30,378 bases of DNA, taken from IMG/VR virus record IMGVR_UViG_3300036900_000103, positions 1 to 30,378 of that record; one strand, written 5' to 3'. The stretch is from a virus. The position numbers and the translations under genes were made by a program. Below the pieces are notes generated by a model. That model worked only from the letters and a program-made list of their open reading frames with translations, had not been told where the DNA came from and searched no databases. Below are positions 1 to 7,453 of this stretch, piece by piece. The stretch's first letter is position 1, and every line of letters starts with the position of its first letter.

Positions 1-215
1 CGCCGCGATCCCGACGCCCGGTGCGGGACCTGCGGCGTCCGCCTCGCGCGCGTCGACCGCGACCACGAGGACCGCTGTGGCCGGGAGGCGGCGGCCTCTA
101 TCGTCATCAGCACGACGCCAAGTGTTGCCGCGTCTGCCGCGCAATGCCGGCAGCTCCGGGCTACCGCTGCGGTGGCTTCCGGCTGGTTTGCAAGTCGGTG
201 TGCGATGCGGCTTAG
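1..215 (+). CDS. 3' fragment of a Cys-rich protein, possibly frameshifted
   Basis: This is the tail end of a gene that enters from the left edge. Coding character changes frame part-way. Frame 1 reads a plausible zinc-ribbon segment (CGTCGVRL, then HEDRCG) up to about base 90. Frame 3 then gives a second Cys-rich segment (CCRVC, YRCGG, LVCKSVC) and stops at 213-215. A -1 shift near the GGCGGCGG run at about 86-95 would join them. The stop overlaps the next start at 205, which fits the tight packing of this operon. It could be a real frameshift, a sequence error or chance. No function is assigned. Confidence 0.3.
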   Translation, partial: PRSRRPVRDLRRPPRARRPRPRGPLWPGGGGLYRHQHDAKCCRVCRAMPAAPGYRCGGFRLVCKSVCDAA

Positions 216-591
216 GTGCGATCGCTGCGGGGCGCCGAAGCCGGCCGGCACGCTGCACGACGACGCCGGCCTGCAACTCTGCGGGCGGTGCTATGCAGCC
301 ACGGTCGCACGGCCGAAAGTCCGGTACGTCGTCATCGCCGCCGCGGTGCTGGTCGCGGCGGTTGCCGTCGTGCGCGGCGCGCGCGGCGCTGAACAGCATC
401 CGGGGATGACCGCCGACCATCCGCCGGGCTGGCAGCTGCAGCGCGCGCTTCCCGGCGAGAAGTTCAAGCCGCGCGGCAAGTATTTCGACAACAAGAACGG
501 CTGCCCGCTCGACCTCGCCAGCGACCGTTGGGCGACGCCAAGCGGCACGCGCCTGGTCTGCCTGCATATCGAAAAGGGAACCGTCCGATGA
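205..591 (+). CDS. Zinc-ribbon membrane protein, hypothetical
   Basis: A 128-residue protein starting at ATG 205. The N-terminus has a CxxC pair (CDRCG) and a second pair (CGRC) about 20 residues later, as in a small zinc ribbon. A hydrophobic segment of about 15 residues (YVVIAAAVLVAAVAVV) follows near residues 44-59. The C-terminal half would lie outside the membrane and carries two further Cys (NGCPLD, RLVCLH). The stop overlaps the next start as ATGA. I do not recognise the family. A longer form from GTG 172 is possible, but the ATG keeps the zinc ribbon at the N-terminus. Confidence 0.55.
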   Translation: MRLRCDRCGAPKPAGTLHDDAGLQLCGRCYAATVARPKVRYVVIAAAVLVAAVAVVRGARGAEQHPGMTADHPPGWQLQRALPGEKFKPRGKYFDNKNGCPLDLASDRWATPSGTRLVCLHIEKGTVR

Positions 592-1559
592 CCGACCTGA
601 TCAGCGCGCCCGGCCTTTACGACGACATCGTCGAGAAGCGCTATCACCGAGATCCAGTGATCGAGCCGTCGCTGTCGTCGTCGATCGCCAAGCTCCTGGT
701 GCACCGGTCGGCCCGCCACGCCGCCTATGCGCACCCCCGCCTGAAAAAGCCGCTTGGTGACATCGAGAAGTACGACGCCAAGAAGGCGATCGGCACGGCA
801 GCGCACCGGACGCTGCTCGGCAAGGGCGGTGCCATCAAGACGGTGAACGCCGAGGACTTCAAGACGGCGGCCGCCCGCAAGCTGCGCGATGACGCGCTGG
901 CCGCCGGCATGACGCCCGTCCTGGTGGACGACATGGCCGAGGTCGAGCGCATGGTCGAAGCTGCGCGCGACCAGCTCGCCAGCACCGATCTCCGCGGCTA
1001 CTTCGAGGCGCCCGGCCAGTCGGAGGTCACCATGGTGTGGCGCGCCGGCGAGGTGTGGTGCCGCGGCCGACTCGACCGGCTGCCAGATGCCGTGCGCGAG
1101 GGCGGTCACGTCGTGCTGGCCGATCTCAAGACGACGTCCGGTTCCTCGCACTGGGACGACTGGGAGAGCGTGGCCTACGACCTAGCCTACGATATCCAAT
1201 CGGTGTTTTACCCGTTCGGGCTGCGCTCGCTGATCCCCGGCATCCGGTCCGTCGAATTCAAGTTCGCGGTGCTGGAACAGAAGCCGCCGTATGGCCTGAC
1301 AGTCTGCCAGTTCCCCGGCCTCGCGATCGAGGAGGCCGAGCAGGACGTCCAGCTCGCGATGAAGATCTGGGCGAACTGTCTGCGCACCGGCGAATGGCCG
1401 TCCTACGACGGCGGCACCGTCACATTGGAAAAGGCGCCTTGGCGCTCGATGCGCGCCGAGATGCGGCGCATGGCGCTGATGCGCATCGTCGAGCGCTGGC
1501 AGGGCATCGGCGCCACTAAGAAGCCCGGCGACTTACTCGCTGCGCCCGCCGCGGAGTGA
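588..1559 (+). CDS. PD-(D/E)XK exonuclease, RecE/YqaJ-like (DUF3799 type)
   Basis: A 323-residue protein, probably the 5'-3' exonuclease of the phage recombination module, which would make 3' single-stranded tails. Visible motifs fit the PD-(D/E)XK exonuclease fold: GTAAHRTLLG (His73), an acidic residue in RGRLDRL (Asp163), the D-x-K core in ADLKTTS (Asp179, Lys181) and Q-x3-Y (Gln204, Tyr208). The start at ATG 588 has an AAGGGA ribosome site about 10 bases upstream and overlaps the preceding stop. The cold-shock protein, RecF-like ATPase and RecA-fold ATPase downstream support a role in recombination. Family assignment rests on motifs only. Confidence 0.85.
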   Translation: MTDLISAPGLYDDIVEKRYHRDPVIEPSLSSSIAKLLVHRSARHAAYAHPRLKKPLGDIEKYDAKKAIGTAAHRTLLGKGGAIKTVNAEDFKTAAARKLRDDALAAGMTPVLVDDMAEVERMVEAARDQLASTDLRGYFEAPGQSEVTMVWRAGEVWCRGRLDRLPDAVREGGHVVLADLKTTSGSSHWDDWESVAYDLAYDIQSVFYPFGLRSLIPGIRSVEFKFAVLEQKPPYGLTVCQFPGLAIEEAEQDVQLAMKIWANCLRTGEWPSYDGGTVTLEKAPWRSMRAEMRRMALMRIVERWQGIGATKKPGDLLAAPAAE

Positions 1560-1595
1560 CCGCGGTTCTTCCCCACGACCAGGAGAACGAGAGAC

Positions 1596-1799
1596 ATGGC
1601 TACCGGAACAGTTAAGTGGTTCAACGCTCAAAAAGCGTTCGGTTTCATTCAGCCGGACGGCGGCGGTCGCGACGTGTTCGTGCACATCTCGGCGATCGAA
1701 AAGGCCGGTCTTCAGACCCTCACTGAGGGGCAGAAGGTCAGCTTCGACGTCGTCACGGAGCGCGGCAAGCAGGCCGCCGGCAACCTCAAGGCGCTCTGA
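1596..1799 (+). CDS. cspA: Cold-shock protein, CspA family
   Basis: A 67-residue single-domain cold-shock protein, an OB-fold that binds single-stranded RNA or DNA. It has the conserved KWFN start, the RNP1-like FGFIQPD and the RNP2-like VFVHIS, and full family length. An AGGAGA ribosome site lies about 9 bases before ATG 1596. It sits between the exonuclease and the RecF-like ATPase. No SSB or annealing protein is seen in the window, so it might serve as the nucleic-acid-binding partner of the recombination set, or act as an RNA chaperone early in infection. Both roles are inference. Confidence 0.95.
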   Translation: MATGTVKWFNAQKAFGFIQPDGGGRDVFVHISAIEKAGLQTLTEGQKVSFDVVTERGKQAAGNLKAL

Positions 1800-1829
1800 C
1801 CGCCGCAACACACCGATAGGACACCGACC

Positions 1830-3221
1830 ATGACCGACGTTGCCGTCGCGGCCGAGAAGCCGCTCAAGATCGTCAAGCTCGTCGCCGAGAATGTGAAGAA
1901 GCTGCGAGCGGTGAGCATCACGCCGGACGGCAACGTCGTCCAGATCGCCGGGCCGAACGGGTCCGGCAAGACCTCGACCCTCAACTCCATCTGGTGGGCG
2001 CTGGCCGGTGCCGGCGTCGTCCAGGCCTCGCCGATCCGCAAGGGCGAGGAGACGGCCACCATCAAGCTCGACGTCGGCGAGGCAGCCGATGCCGTCGAAT
2101 ACGTCATCACGCGCCGCTTCCAGCGCACCGACGACGGCGACTTCACGACCTCGATCAAGGTGACCAGCCCCGACGGCGGCCAGTACAACAAGCCGCAGCA
2201 GATCCTCGATGGGCTCGCAGGCCCCGGAGGCCTGGCCTTCGATCCACTGGCCTTCGCGCGCGCCAAGGCGAAGGACCAGTTCGAGACGCTGCGCCGCTTC
2301 GTGCCAGGGCTCGACTTCGAGGCGACGGACCGCCTGAACAAGACGGACTTCGACAAGCGGACCACGGTGAACCGCGAGGCCAAGGAGAAGCGGGCCCAGG
2401 CGCATGCCATCGAGATCCCGGAGGCGACGCCAAGGGACCGGATCGACGAGACCGCTATCGTCGACGAGATCGCGGCAGTGGGCGACCACAACGCCATGAT
2501 CGAGCGGCGCAAGGAAGGGCGCGCGCAGGTCGCCGCTCAGGGCGTGGGTCATCGTGAGGATGCTCAGCGGGCGCGCGACAAGGCTGTCGAGCTCCGCAAG
2601 CAAGCAGATGCGCAGGATGCGCAGGCCGAGGCGAGCAATCTCCTAGCAAAGGAATGTGAGGACCGGCTCGCCAATGCGGAGCCCCTGCCTGATCCGAAGG
2701 ACGCCGCCGCCATCAAGGCCAAGCTCGAGGAGGCCAAGCGCATCAATGCCGCCGTCGAGCAGGCCCGCCGCCGCGAGCTGCTGATCGCCGAGGCGGCCGA
2801 GCTGGAGCGCGATGCCGAGGCGCTGACCGCCAAGATCGACGCCCGCAACGAGGAGAAGCGGGCCGCCATTGCCGCGGCCAAGATGCCGGTCGAGGGGCTG
2901 GGCTTCGGCGAGGACTGCGTCACCTTCAACGGAGTGCCGTTCAATCAGGCCTCGGATGCCGAGCAGCTCCGCGCCTCGATCGCCATCGCCATGGCGGCCA
3001 ACCCGCGGCTCAAGGTCGTCCTGGTCCGCGACGGCAGCCTGCTCGACCGGAAGTCCATGCAGTTGCTCGCCGAAATGGCGGACGCCCACGGCTGCCAGGT
3101 CTGGGTGGAGTGTGTGAATGACACCGGCGAAGTCGGGATCGTCATGGAAGACGGCATGGTCGTATCCACGCCGGCGACCAGGGCGGGCGGCAAGCCTGCC
3201 TCAGCGCAAGCGGCCGAGTAG
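1830..3221 (+). CDS. RecF/SbcC/SMC-like AAA ATPase
   Basis: A 463-residue ABC-type ATPase of the RecF/SbcC/SMC kind. The N-terminus reads as a DNA-repair ATPase start (IVKLVAENVKKLRAV) with Walker A GPNGSGKT at residues 41-48. Residues of roughly 180-350 are rich in Ala, Glu, Lys and Arg and look like coiled coil. The C-terminal lobe has a signature-like SDAEQLR and a Walker-B-like hydrophobic strand (LKVVLVRDG), where the usual hhhhDE pair is not clear. An AGGA ribosome site precedes ATG 1830. It follows an exonuclease, recalling the SbcC/SbcD pairing, but the partner here is a PD-(D/E)XK nuclease. Role in recombination or end processing is inferred. Confidence 0.85.
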   Translation: MTDVAVAAEKPLKIVKLVAENVKKLRAVSITPDGNVVQIAGPNGSGKTSTLNSIWWALAGAGVVQASPIRKGEETATIKLDVGEAADAVEYVITRRFQRTDDGDFTTSIKVTSPDGGQYNKPQQILDGLAGPGGLAFDPLAFARAKAKDQFETLRRFVPGLDFEATDRLNKTDFDKRTTVNREAKEKRAQAHAIEIPEATPRDRIDETAIVDEIAAVGDHNAMIERRKEGRAQVAAQGVGHREDAQRARDKAVELRKQADAQDAQAEASNLLAKECEDRLANAEPLPDPKDAAAIKAKLEEAKRINAAVEQARRRELLIAEAAELERDAEALTAKIDARNEEKRAAIAAAKMPVEGLGFGEDCVTFNGVPFNQASDAEQLRASIAIAMAANPRLKVVLVRDGSLLDRKSMQLLAEMADAHGCQVWVECVNDTGEVGIVMEDGMVVSTPATRAGGKPASAQAAE

Positions 3222-3226
3222 CCTCG

Positions 3227-3763
3227 ATGGCGAGCACGCTGAAACAGACGCGGCGGCCCTGCAGAACGAGGCCGCTTGACTGCGCCCAATGCGGCAGCCG
3301 CTTCTTCGCCTCGCACAGTCAGGCGAAATACTGCTCGCCCGAATGCGCTCGCGTCGCTGAGCGGGCCAGCTGGCGCGCCTACGGTGAACGGAACCGTGCG
3401 AAGCGGCGCCGCTATCATCAGGAGTTATATCGACGCGACCCGGAGGCCGTGGCCCAGCGCGTTAAGGCCTATCGGGAAACCGAAGCCGGTAAGGAAATGG
3501 CGAAAAGGTCCGGTGAGCGTCAGCGCCAGAAGCATCCGGACAAATACTCAGCCAGGCAGGCCGTCCTTATGGCGGTCAGATCCGGGCGGCTGAAGAAGGA
3601 ATCTTGTGCGGCCTGCGGCGAGACGAAAGTCCACGCCCACCACGACGACTATTCGCGGCCCCTCGATGTGCGTTGGCTTTGCGAGGCGCACCATCGCGAG
3701 CTTCACCCGCGCGGCGATGCGAAGGCAGCTGCGTCCATCCAAACGAGAAACACCCATGCCTGA
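3227..3763 (+). CDS. Zinc-finger/HNH endonuclease-like protein
   Basis: A 178-residue protein with an N-terminal zinc finger (Cys19-x2-Cys22, then Cys36-x3-Cys40), a long basic middle and a C-terminal module with CAACGE followed by VHAHHDDY, WLCEAHH and ELH. That pattern is the phage HNH-type zinc module. It may be a nicking or homing endonuclease, or only a DNA-binding protein. Its codons (TTA, TAT, AGA, AAA) are less GC-biased than its neighbours, which suggests insertion as a moron. Its stop overlaps the ATPase start at 3756 by 8 bases, so it is built into the operon. A protein of the same layout lies at 15012-15446. Confidence 0.75.
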   Translation: MASTLKQTRRPCRTRPLDCAQCGSRFFASHSQAKYCSPECARVAERASWRAYGERNRAKRRRYHQELYRRDPEAVAQRVKAYRETEAGKEMAKRSGERQRQKHPDKYSARQAVLMAVRSGRLKKESCAACGETKVHAHHDDYSRPLDVRWLCEAHHRELHPRGDAKAAASIQTRNTHA

Positions 3764-4865
3764 CACCACGATCCAGCCCTTCACCTTCTCGCCGGCCCGC
3801 CGCGAGCGCGTCGGCCTTTCCATCGCGCTGGCGGGCTCCAGCGGCAGCGGCAAGACGAAGTCGGCGCTGGAGATCGCCACCGGTCTCGCCGGTCCGGACG
3901 GCAAGATTTGCGTCATCGATACCGAGGGCCGGCGTGCCCTGCACTACGCGACGCAGTACCGCTTCGATCATCTCGACTTCCAGCCGCCCTACTCGCCGGA
4001 GCGCTGCACGCAGGCGATCAGCGATGCGCAAAGCGCCGGCTACGATGTCGTGATCTTCGACAGCGCGTCCGACGAGTACGAGGGCGAAGGCGGCCTCGGT
4101 GACATCCACGACGCCGAGGCGCGCCGCATGGCCACCTACGACGGCAAGCTGCAGGAATGGAAGATCGATGCCATGAGCGCGCCGGCCTGGCGTGCGCCGA
4201 AGCTCCGGCACAAGGCGAGCCTGATCCGGCGCATCCGCAGTTTCCCGGGCTTCGTCATCTTCTGTCTCCGCGCCGAGGAAAAAGTGCGCTTCGAGAAGGT
4301 GAAGGACGGCAACCGCGAGAAGACGGTCATCGTGCCGATCGGCTGGCAGCCGGTCTGCGAGAAGCGGTTCATGTACGACATGACGCTCTCGCTCACTCTG
4401 GCACCGGAGACCAAGGGCAAGCCGCGCTTCGATCTCACGCACAAGGTCATCGACGATCACCTGTCGTTCTTTCCCGAGGGCCAGTTCATCGGCCGCCGCG
4501 CCGGTGAATGCCTGCGGGCTTGGGCGACCGGCGCCGACATCCCGAAGGCCACGCCGGCCAGCGGCACGACGTCTGCGGCCCAGACCGACACCGCCGGCAA
4601 GCCATACAGATGGACCTCCGGCAGCGGCAAGGTCTCCGGCTGGGACACCGCCCAGGCCTGGAGCGAGGCCGTGATCCGCACCATGGGCAACTGGAAGGAT
4701 GACCAGCTGCAGCCCGCGCTCGACCGCAACATCGGCGAAATCCGCTCGCACATGAAGAACCTCGACGATGCGGACTTCGAGCATGCCAGCGCGATCCTGC
4801 GGGCGTTCTCGGATCGCGGGGTACTGCCGCCGCCGGCGAAGCCGGCCGAGGAACTGCCGCTGTGA
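3756..4865 (+). CDS. RecA-fold ATP-binding protein (AAA_24, Sak4-like)
   Basis: A 369-residue P-loop ATPase of the phage AAA_24 type, in some phages called Sak4, a RecA-core protein that aids single-strand annealing. Walker A GSSGSGKT spans residues 27-34, an acidic strand end VVIFDSAS gives Asp102, and the stretch ICVIDTEGRRA is typical of the family. Residues after about 250 are a less conserved tail (Ser/Thr-rich linker, then a helical end). ATG 3756 is chosen over upstream starts because it gives the usual MPxxxxxFxPA-like beginning and a short overlap with the HNH gene. The neighbouring exonuclease supports a recombination role. Confidence 0.85.
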   Translation: MPDTTIQPFTFSPARRERVGLSIALAGSSGSGKTKSALEIATGLAGPDGKICVIDTEGRRALHYATQYRFDHLDFQPPYSPERCTQAISDAQSAGYDVVIFDSASDEYEGEGGLGDIHDAEARRMATYDGKLQEWKIDAMSAPAWRAPKLRHKASLIRRIRSFPGFVIFCLRAEEKVRFEKVKDGNREKTVIVPIGWQPVCEKRFMYDMTLSLTLAPETKGKPRFDLTHKVIDDHLSFFPEGQFIGRRAGECLRAWATGADIPKATPASGTTSAAQTDTAGKPYRWTSGSGKVSGWDTAQAWSEAVIRTMGNWKDDQLQPALDRNIGEIRSHMKNLDDADFEHASAILRAFSDRGVLPPPAKPAEELPL

Positions 4866-5125
4866 GAGACCCTGAGCAGCCTGTCGACCAGGAGATCGAC
4901 TACATCATTACGGCCAACCTGCTGCGGCACTCCGAAACGCTCGGAGTGATCAGCGACGCCGAGACTTACCAAGTCGGCTACGACGGTGTGACCCGCATCG
5001 AGGCATTTACCAAGGCGGGCATGTATGCGGACATCCCTTACGTCCGCGTCTGGCGGGGCTCTGTCGCCCTCGCCGAGTTCTGTCAGCACAACATCGTCGG
5101 CGTCTACTTCAAGGAGCCGGCATGA
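4862..5125 (+). CDS. Hypothetical protein, 87 aa
   Basis: A small acidic protein starting at GTG 4862, whose bases overlap the upstream TGA (GTGA). It has no Cys cluster or membrane segment. The middle (YQVGYDGVTRIEAF) and the end (RVWRGSVALAEFCQHNIVGVYF) suggest a small alpha/beta fold. I do not recognise it. Its stop overlaps the next ATG as ATGA, so it is probably translated by coupling within the early operon. Confidence 0.6.
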   Translation: MRDPEQPVDQEIDYIITANLLRHSETLGVISDAETYQVGYDGVTRIEAFTKAGMYADIPYVRVWRGSVALAEFCQHNIVGVYFKEPA

Positions 5126-5331
5126 ACCGCTGCAACACCTGCTCGGCCTGGTCCGAGCTGATCGCCAAGAGCGAGGGCGGCGGCCCGGTGCAGGCCATCT
5201 GCCTGAAACCCGATTCGCCGATGCGCGGCCGCTACACCACCGGCCGCACCGGCTGCCATCAGCACTCAACTGATCCGCAGTTCGCCGATTATCCGAGCGA
5301 GCGGGCGCCGAACGCGGAGGCCCGCGGATGA
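5122..5331 (+). CDS. Small Cys-rich protein, 69 aa, putative zinc-binding
   Basis: A 69-residue protein with CNTCSAW at the N-terminus, a single Cys in the middle (AICLKP) and a C-x-H end (GCHQHS). This Cx2CxxW...C...CxxH layout occurs in many small phage proteins and probably binds one zinc ion. Its target is unknown. Start and stop both overlap neighbours by four bases (ATGA), in keeping with translational coupling. Confidence 0.6.
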   Translation: MNRCNTCSAWSELIAKSEGGGPVQAICLKPDSPMRGRYTTGRTGCHQHSTDPQFADYPSERAPNAEARG

Positions 5332-5585
5332 GCGATCCCCTCAATTGGCGCCTGGCCGTCATCCAGTGTCACGGCTTCAAAGACATCCTGCAGCTGCTCG
5401 ACCTCGACAAGCTGATTGAGGCCGGCAATTCAGCCGGGGCTATCGGCCCGATCCTCGACCCGACGCTCTACCGCGACAAAGGCGACGCCATGGAATGCGA
5501 TCTCGCCGTGTTGAAGGCGGCGCGGACGTTTATCGGCGCCATCGACGAGGCGATCGCCACAGCCAAGCGGCGAGCCGCCCGATGA
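5328..5585 (+). CDS. Hypothetical protein, 85 aa
   Basis: An 85-residue, mainly helical protein starting with MSDPLNWRLAVIQ. It is Leu/Ile rich (DILQLLDLDKLIEAG) and ends in a basic tail (AKRRAAR). There are two Cys but no metal-site spacing. It overlaps both neighbours by four bases. No family is recognised and no function is proposed. Confidence 0.55.
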   Translation: MSDPLNWRLAVIQCHGFKDILQLLDLDKLIEAGNSAGAIGPILDPTLYRDKGDAMECDLAVLKAARTFIGAIDEAIATAKRRAAR

Positions 5586-5782
5586 TGACGACGCTGCTCT
5601 GGCTCTACCTCGCCGTCGCCGCCTACTGGCTTGGCGAGTTCAATGGCGCGCCACCGTTCCGCGATCGGCCGACATGGGGCGACTTTGCCTGGAACGTCGC
5701 GGCTGCGGCGACCTGGCCGGTTGGGCTCGCGATCACTTGGACGATTGCGTTTCGGCGGCCGCTGCGGAGGGCGCGGCGATGA
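5582..5782 (+). CDS. Small membrane protein, 66 aa
   Basis: A 66-residue protein with two hydrophobic segments, near residues 4-17 (LLWLYLAVAAYWLG) and 38-56 (AAAATWPVGLAITWTIAF), ending in a basic RRPLRRARR tail. The positive-inside rule would place the C-terminus in the cytoplasm, giving a hairpin in the inner membrane. It is read with the early genes and lies far from the lysis cluster, so a holin role is unlikely. Start ATG 5582 overlaps the previous stop. Confidence 0.5.
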   Translation: MMTTLLWLYLAVAAYWLGEFNGAPPFRDRPTWGDFAWNVAAAATWPVGLAITWTIAFRRPLRRARR

Positions 5783-6018
5783 GTGAGCTCCCCGATCCCC
5801 TTGCCAACGCAACGCCCGTCGAGCTCGCCATCGCGAAGCTGGAGTTGAAGCCGGGCGACGTTCTGGTCCTGAAGATTAACCGCATGGTGTCTCACGATGT
5901 TGCCATTCGCATTCAAGAATGGGCCAAAGGAGTGGTGCCTGGAGGCGCAAAAGTAATGCTGCTCGACAGCACAGCCGATATTTCAGTCCTCCGAGCAGAA
6001 CCCGGCGAGGGTCGATGA
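5779..6018 (+). CDS. Hypothetical protein, 79 aa
   Basis: A 79-residue soluble protein. The core LELKPGDVLVLKINRMVSHDVAIRIQEW and the later GAKVMLLDSTADISVL form a plausible strand-helix-strand unit. The second half uses more A/T-ending codons (GCA, AAA, GTA, ATT, TCA) than its neighbours, hinting at recent acquisition. Start ATG 5779 shares four bases with the previous gene. The family is not recognised. Confidence 0.55.
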   Translation: MSELPDPLANATPVELAIAKLELKPGDVLVLKINRMVSHDVAIRIQEWAKGVVPGGAKVMLLDSTADISVLRAEPGEGR

Positions 6019-6485
6019 AGCCCGCGCTCACCACGTCTGCCGCGGTTCTTTTGCTCTTCACGACGGCCTGCCGCGCGCAGCAGCCGATCCTGACGTTCGA
6101 CGAACGGGTCGTGGCTCCAATTGTCATTTATGAAGCCGGCGGAGAAGAAGCCCAGTTTATCTTTGACTGGCCCGCTATAGAGAAGTGCGCGGTGCTGCCA
6201 TGGCCGAAGGCCTTCCTCGAGCGCTTCGGCGTCGCGGCATGCCGTGTGGCGCTCGACGCTCACTCCTGTCCGGCCAAGATCACTTTGGACATCCGCGAGC
6301 GCGGCTACGTGTTTCAGTGGGATCTCGACGGGTCGATGTTTGGGTTTTCTCTGCTGCTCCAACCGGTCAATCCCAAGACCCCGTCCTTCCGGTGGCCCGA
6401 GCCGGAGTACCCGCTGCGCTTCCTTGACACGGAACTCCTCATCCGTATCGCCAAAGCGGCGCGACGTTGCGAGGTGACCTCGTAA
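6015..6485 (+). CDS. Exported protein or lipoprotein, hypothetical
   Basis: A 156-residue protein with an N-terminal signal-like segment (MKPALTTSAAVLLLFTTACRAQ). It could be cut by signal peptidase I after CRAQ, or be a lipoprotein at Cys19, although the lipobox (TTAC) is poor. The mature part has three more Cys (EKCAVL, AACRVAL, HSCPAK) and one near the end. An exported protein in an early operon may alter the host envelope, for instance in superinfection exclusion, but this is a guess. The start overlaps the upstream stop as ATGA. Confidence 0.55.
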   Translation: MKPALTTSAAVLLLFTTACRAQQPILTFDERVVAPIVIYEAGGEEAQFIFDWPAIEKCAVLPWPKAFLERFGVAACRVALDAHSCPAKITLDIRERGYVFQWDLDGSMFGFSLLLQPVNPKTPSFRWPEPEYPLRFLDTELLIRIAKAARRCEVTS

Positions 6486-6586
6486 TGAAACCCGCCCTCA
6501 CCTTCCTCGCCTGGCTCGCCGTAGCTGCGTTCATCGTGATCGTAACGGAGAAGGCGCTCGAAGCCTTCATGGTCGGCCCGCCGTGA
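6485..6586 (+). CDS. Very small membrane peptide, 33 aa
   Basis: A 33-residue peptide beginning MKPALTFLAWLAVAAFIVIV, one hydrophobic helix followed by a short amphipathic tail. The start shares one base with the previous TAA, and the stop overlaps the next GTG (GTGA). The perfect fit between neighbours argues that it is a real gene despite its length. It shares its first five residues (MKPAL) with the exported protein just upstream. Confidence 0.45.
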   Translation: MKPALTFLAWLAVAAFIVIVTEKALEAFMVGPP

Positions 6587-6795
6587 CCGTCGCCTTCCTG
6601 GTCCCCCCGGTCGATCTCGGCGTCGGCGACCGCTTCGAGCTCACCCGCGAGGCCGGGCCGAAGCTGCAGCCGCGGGGTGTCCGGTTCGGCCGCATCCTCG
6701 CGGACATGGACGACTGCTGGAAAGTCCGTTTCGACGGCGCCAACCACACCCGGGTGATCCTCAAGCGGTTTATCCAGGCGGAGCGGCGGCGATGA
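6583..6795 (+). CDS. Hypothetical protein, 70 aa
   Basis: A 70-residue protein starting at GTG 6583. It resembles a small beta-barrel: VDLGVGDRFELT, VRFGRILADMDDCWKVRFDG, TRVILKRFI. The alternating hydrophobic strands and a C-terminal basic tail are compatible with a KOW- or SH3-like fold, which is only an impression. GTG is chosen because it overlaps the upstream TGA, as elsewhere in this operon. Confidence 0.55.
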   Translation: MTVAFLVPPVDLGVGDRFELTREAGPKLQPRGVRFGRILADMDDCWKVRFDGANHTRVILKRFIQAERRR

Positions 6796-7232
6796 CTGAA
6801 GCTTATCCACTGCGCTGGCCGGAGGGTTGGCCGCGCGCTCGGTCGCGGGACTGGGGTCGCTTTTCCAAGCACCTCGATACCGACCGCGCCTTTCGCGACC
6901 TCGAGGAGGAATTGAGCCGTCTGAAGGCGAGCAACGTGGTGATCAGCACCAACCTCAAGCCTCGCGGTGTGCCCAGCGATCCCAAAGCCGATCCGCGGCT
7001 CGACCCCGGCGTCGCCATCTACTTCCTCTACAACGGCAAGCAAATGAGCATGGCGCAGGACCGCTACGACACGGTGGCGAAAAATCTGCGCAGCCTGACC
7101 TTGGCCATCGACGCCATGCGTGCCATCGAGCGCCACGGCGGCGGCTACATGATGCAGCGGAGCTTCGATGGTTTCGCGCAGCTTCCGCCACCGGACGGCG
7201 TTGAGGATGCCCGCGCGGAGTTCGGTCAATGA
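6792..7232 (+). CDS. Phage protein like the N-terminal part of J-domain phage proteins
   Basis: A 146-residue protein with features of a phage family found in alphaproteobacteria: an opening YPLRWPEGWPR, then ASNVVISTNL, DPGVAIYFLYNGK, QDRYDTVAKNLRSL and ERHGGGYMMQRSF. In longer relatives this region is followed by a DnaJ-type J domain. Here the reading frame stops right after FAQLPPP plus about 15 residues, with no HPD motif, so the J domain is absent. Its molecular role is unknown. It overlaps both neighbours by four bases. Recognition is from memory of the family and has not been searched. Confidence 0.7.
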   Translation: MTEAYPLRWPEGWPRARSRDWGRFSKHLDTDRAFRDLEEELSRLKASNVVISTNLKPRGVPSDPKADPRLDPGVAIYFLYNGKQMSMAQDRYDTVAKNLRSLTLAIDAMRAIERHGGGYMMQRSFDGFAQLPPPDGVEDARAEFGQ

Positions 7233-7453
7233 GCGCGCCTACGAAAGCAGCCGTCCGCAAGGCCGACTGGGACCGCTTCAAGCTCGATGGCGGCGCGCTG
7301 GTGGTCTATCCGCCGCGAAAGGGCGGCGAGCTCGCGGGCATGGTGCCGATCTGGATCAGCGATGCGCCGCCTGCATCGGTCACAGTCCGCCCGATCCCTT
7401 TGGCGCCACGAGGAGGCGGAGGCGTCCGCAAGCTGGAGAAGGCCCATGGCTGA
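7229..7453 (+). CDS. Hypothetical protein, 74 aa
   Basis: A 74-residue basic protein (KAAVRKADWDRFKLDG, then a Pro-rich VYPPRKGGELAG and a Gly-rich RGGGGVRK end). It overlaps the start of the DUF5131 gene by eight bases and the end of the preceding gene by four. The family is not recognised. Confidence 0.5.
   Translation: MSAPTKAAVRKADWDRFKLDGGALVVYPPRKGGELAGMVPIWISDAPPASVTVRPIPLAPRGGGGVRKLEKAHG

Noticed and set aside
291-4784. Long - strand frames opposite the recombination genes
   Set aside because: They are antisense frames produced by high GC; the + strand genes have clear family motifs.
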